From Lepeophtheirus salmonis (taxonomy: Eukaryota; Arthropoda; Copepoda; Siphonostomatoida; Caligidae), in NCBI RefSeq assembly GCF_016086655.4, contig NC_092584.1, forward strand, positions 9,413,907 through 9,477,906: 64,000 nt of DNA, written 5' to 3'. Both the position numbers and the translations under genes were made by a program. How positions within the stretch are numbered: position 1 is the stretch's first letter; every line of letters begins with the position of its first letter. The notes beneath the pieces were generated by a model. The model did no database searches, had not been told where the DNA came from, and was given only the letters and a program-made list of their open reading frames with translations. This document shows, piece after piece, positions 61,801 through 64,000 of the stretch.

Positions 61801-64000
61801 TTTCTTTGTGAAATTAATCCTTGTTCGTTTTAAAAATAATATTTATTTAATTAGCATACGTGCCACTAAAATATATTTCTTATAACTAGACTATAGTAAA
61901 ATATTGATGTTTTGACTATTTTATAAATTGTTGAAGTACACTTCTGAGCTGGATTTAAATAAGTTCAAAAAAATTTTTAGATTAATCTGTGGAACATAAA
62001 TTAGGGGGGAAAAAAATTAATCACAAGTGGTTATATTTCTTTAAAAAGTATGACTCACAACTTTTTTTAGGAACAAAAAGTGTTTGGGTGAGTAATGAGT
62101 AACTAGTATTTAATATTTAAGCGAGTAACGAGTAGAGCTCGTAATTCCTCGAGTGTTTTTTTTTTTTTTTTTTTTACAAACTCGAAAATAATCATGTAGC
62201 GAAGTTCAGCTCACGGCACATCACAAATAATATCTATATTTTCCTTTTATACACACTTCATCAAAAAGTGAGATAGTCGAAGATGGGCCGAGAAGAATCT
62301 CGGTAACTTACTTGTGTATGTAATATACTTATATATGTGTGTTCTAATACTTAAATAAAGAGCACATATATATTATGAGAGGATGATTGAAGTACTTGTA
62401 CATGTAGTTAAGGAAGAAAACATCCAAGGCTTTCATCAACAACTTGAAGGTCAATATGAAAAATGCCTATGTAGATACTGGGCTCGAAGATGAAATCTTC
62501 GCCCTCTCTAGAACGAGGGTGCTCTGAAAAGTTTACGACCTCAGTATGAAGATGGCAGTACTCATAAATAAAAACTAGTGTTAGGTTGGTCCATTATCAG
62601 TCTGAGTCCATCACGTGATCTTTATAAAAAGAGATCCCCAAGGATCTATGCCTGTATTAGATACAAGGAGTCCTCACTCTAAAATTGAAACGTCAATCAT
62701 GAAACAATCATAAATAACTATTATATATAGTGTATTTTCTTTTCAGCTGTCGTTCTTAGTAATTTTTTCTTCTCCTAATCAGCTTTCTGAAATACTTGAA
62801 AAATAATTCTTTAATTTTGAAAAAAATAGCCAAGAGATTTTGAGTTTTTTTTCTCTGTTTCTTTTTTAAGGAAAGGTTGTGTGATATAATAAATGCAAAG
62901 AGGAGGCAAACATTTGTATTTTTGACATCTAATCCCACCCGCTACAACAAAAGTTAAAATACAAGTTGACCCCCTATCAAATATATATATTTATATTTTG
63001 ATAATTTTTTTTGGATTATAAAATTATTTTGTTCATATGTTAACTCAAATCCGGTGTTTTTAACAATTGCATGTTGAAAAACGTTTGAAATGTAAAAAAA
63101 GAATTATAGATGTTGGATTCTTGGCAACTGTTAATTTTAGAGAACATTTCAAAAGATGTTCTTAAGGTATCCTTTTGAGTCAAAACACTGATTGTGTAAG
63201 TGATTTCAATTTTAAGAGTATAGCCCGCTAGAATTAATGGGATGTACCTATCTTATTATTTACTAAAGTCCTATCTTTAACAAAATTTACGGTATATTTT
63301 TTGTTAGCGAGGTTGCACCGTACTGAATCAAATATATATATTTATATCTCAAGAATTTACTTAACATATACCTGATTATCTGATATAAATTAACTTAACA
63401 GGTGTGGAGTAGGCAGATAATAAATTAAAATGTTGAGTCGTCGATAAATAACGTATAAATTGTAACGTGAAATCAATCAACCTTTTAACTAGAAGCAAGA
63501 TTCCTAATTCATAACACTATACGATGTTTGTTCAAAAAAGAAAGGTGACTTTTTAAAATTTCGCGCGGATCGTACATTTGGTATGATCTATCTTGTAATC
63601 GGCCTTTCTATAATTTTGACAAAACACGCAACCACTCAAAGTCTATAACGCCACTATTTCAATAATTTTCAATTTAATGTATCGTACTGACAGTTGGGCA
63701 AAAAAAAACACAACAGATTTTGACAAACACCCAACCACTCATCTACTATGACGTCAATATTAAAAGCGTAGTGAAAGTCCTACACGCGTCATGGTATAAC
63801 CTCGTATTTCTATTAACCTTGGTATGATCGACGTTTTTTATTTTGTTTATGTTAGTAGAGTCCACGAACATATATGAACTGTTTCAGCTATATAATATGT
63901 TTAGTTTGTGGGATAGGGATTATAAGTATTTTGAGTGTTTGGCTAATTTTTGCTATTGAAAAACATTGATCAAAGAATTTACATCAAGTTTAGTGTAAAA
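61801..64000. other. Gene-free stretch with a mariner-like end
   Basis: CTCTGAAAAGTTTACGACCT at 62522, followed by GAAGATGGCAGTACTCAT, resembles the ends at 18719 and 19464, so a truncated mariner lies left or right of it. A weak reading KAFINNLKVNMKNAYVDTGL on the plus strand just upstream (62420-62480) may be part of its coding region. The remainder has only short ORFs. Confidence 0.4.

Noticed and set aside
1..64000. CRISPR arrays, operons or other prokaryotic systems
   Set aside because: Sequence is a spliced animal locus; tandem repeats lack regular unique spacers and no associated genes are present.

Overview
The window is strongly AT-rich, intron- and transposon-laden animal DNA. The one confident gene, the abundance of decayed Tc1/mariner-type transposases and the style of the dispersed repeats fit an arthropod, most likely a parasitic copepod of the salmon-louse (Lepeophtheirus) type. 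The species is an inference; the animal assignment rests on the gene itself.

Layout. Positions 1-22,800 hold no convincing host gene. This part contains at least four dead Tc1/mariner-type copies (about 591-1007, 1817-2439, 11737-11970 and 16215-16720), mariner-like ends at 18719-19464, tandem repeats (about 10051-10460 and 19219-19400) and several copies of a short element whose end reads roughly CAGGGGCGTCCGCAGG. From 22,815 to 23,207 there is a 130-codon minus-strand ORF of unknown function, head-to-head with the main gene.

Positions 23,907-49,120 (plus strand) encode one gene, an ASAP-family Arf GTPase-activating protein. I traced thirteen exons with consistent splice phases: BAR domain, PH domain, ArfGAP zinc finger, ankyrin repeats, a Ser/Pro-rich linker and a C-terminal SH3 domain. 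The predicted product is 1125 residues with exon 6 and 1068 without it. Intron 1 is about 12.5 kb; introns 1-4 carry most of the repeats, while introns 6-12 are short. Exon 6 (171 bp, phase 0 on both sides) encodes a helical segment between BAR and PH that I do not recognise in vertebrate ASAP proteins, so it may be a lineage-specific or cassette exon.

Positions 49,121-64,000 are again gene-free as far as I can see. They hold a mariner N-terminal remnant (about 50179-50290), an A/T-rich minisatellite (51470-52510), a dispersed repeat of about 200 bp also found near the end of the gene, and a Tc1-type transposase fragment interrupted by a 1203-bp inserted element (56275-57477). That element has long terminal inverted repeats, an 8-bp target duplication and head-to-head tandem repeats inside. 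Beyond it lie a duplicated segment of about 500 bp (58900-59900), another transposase C-terminus (60245-60540) and an element of about 170 bp with both ends visible (61630-61800).

No CRISPR, operon-like or other prokaryote-style system is present. The most interesting structures are the nested insertion at 56 kb, the extra ASAP exon, and the recurring short-element families.
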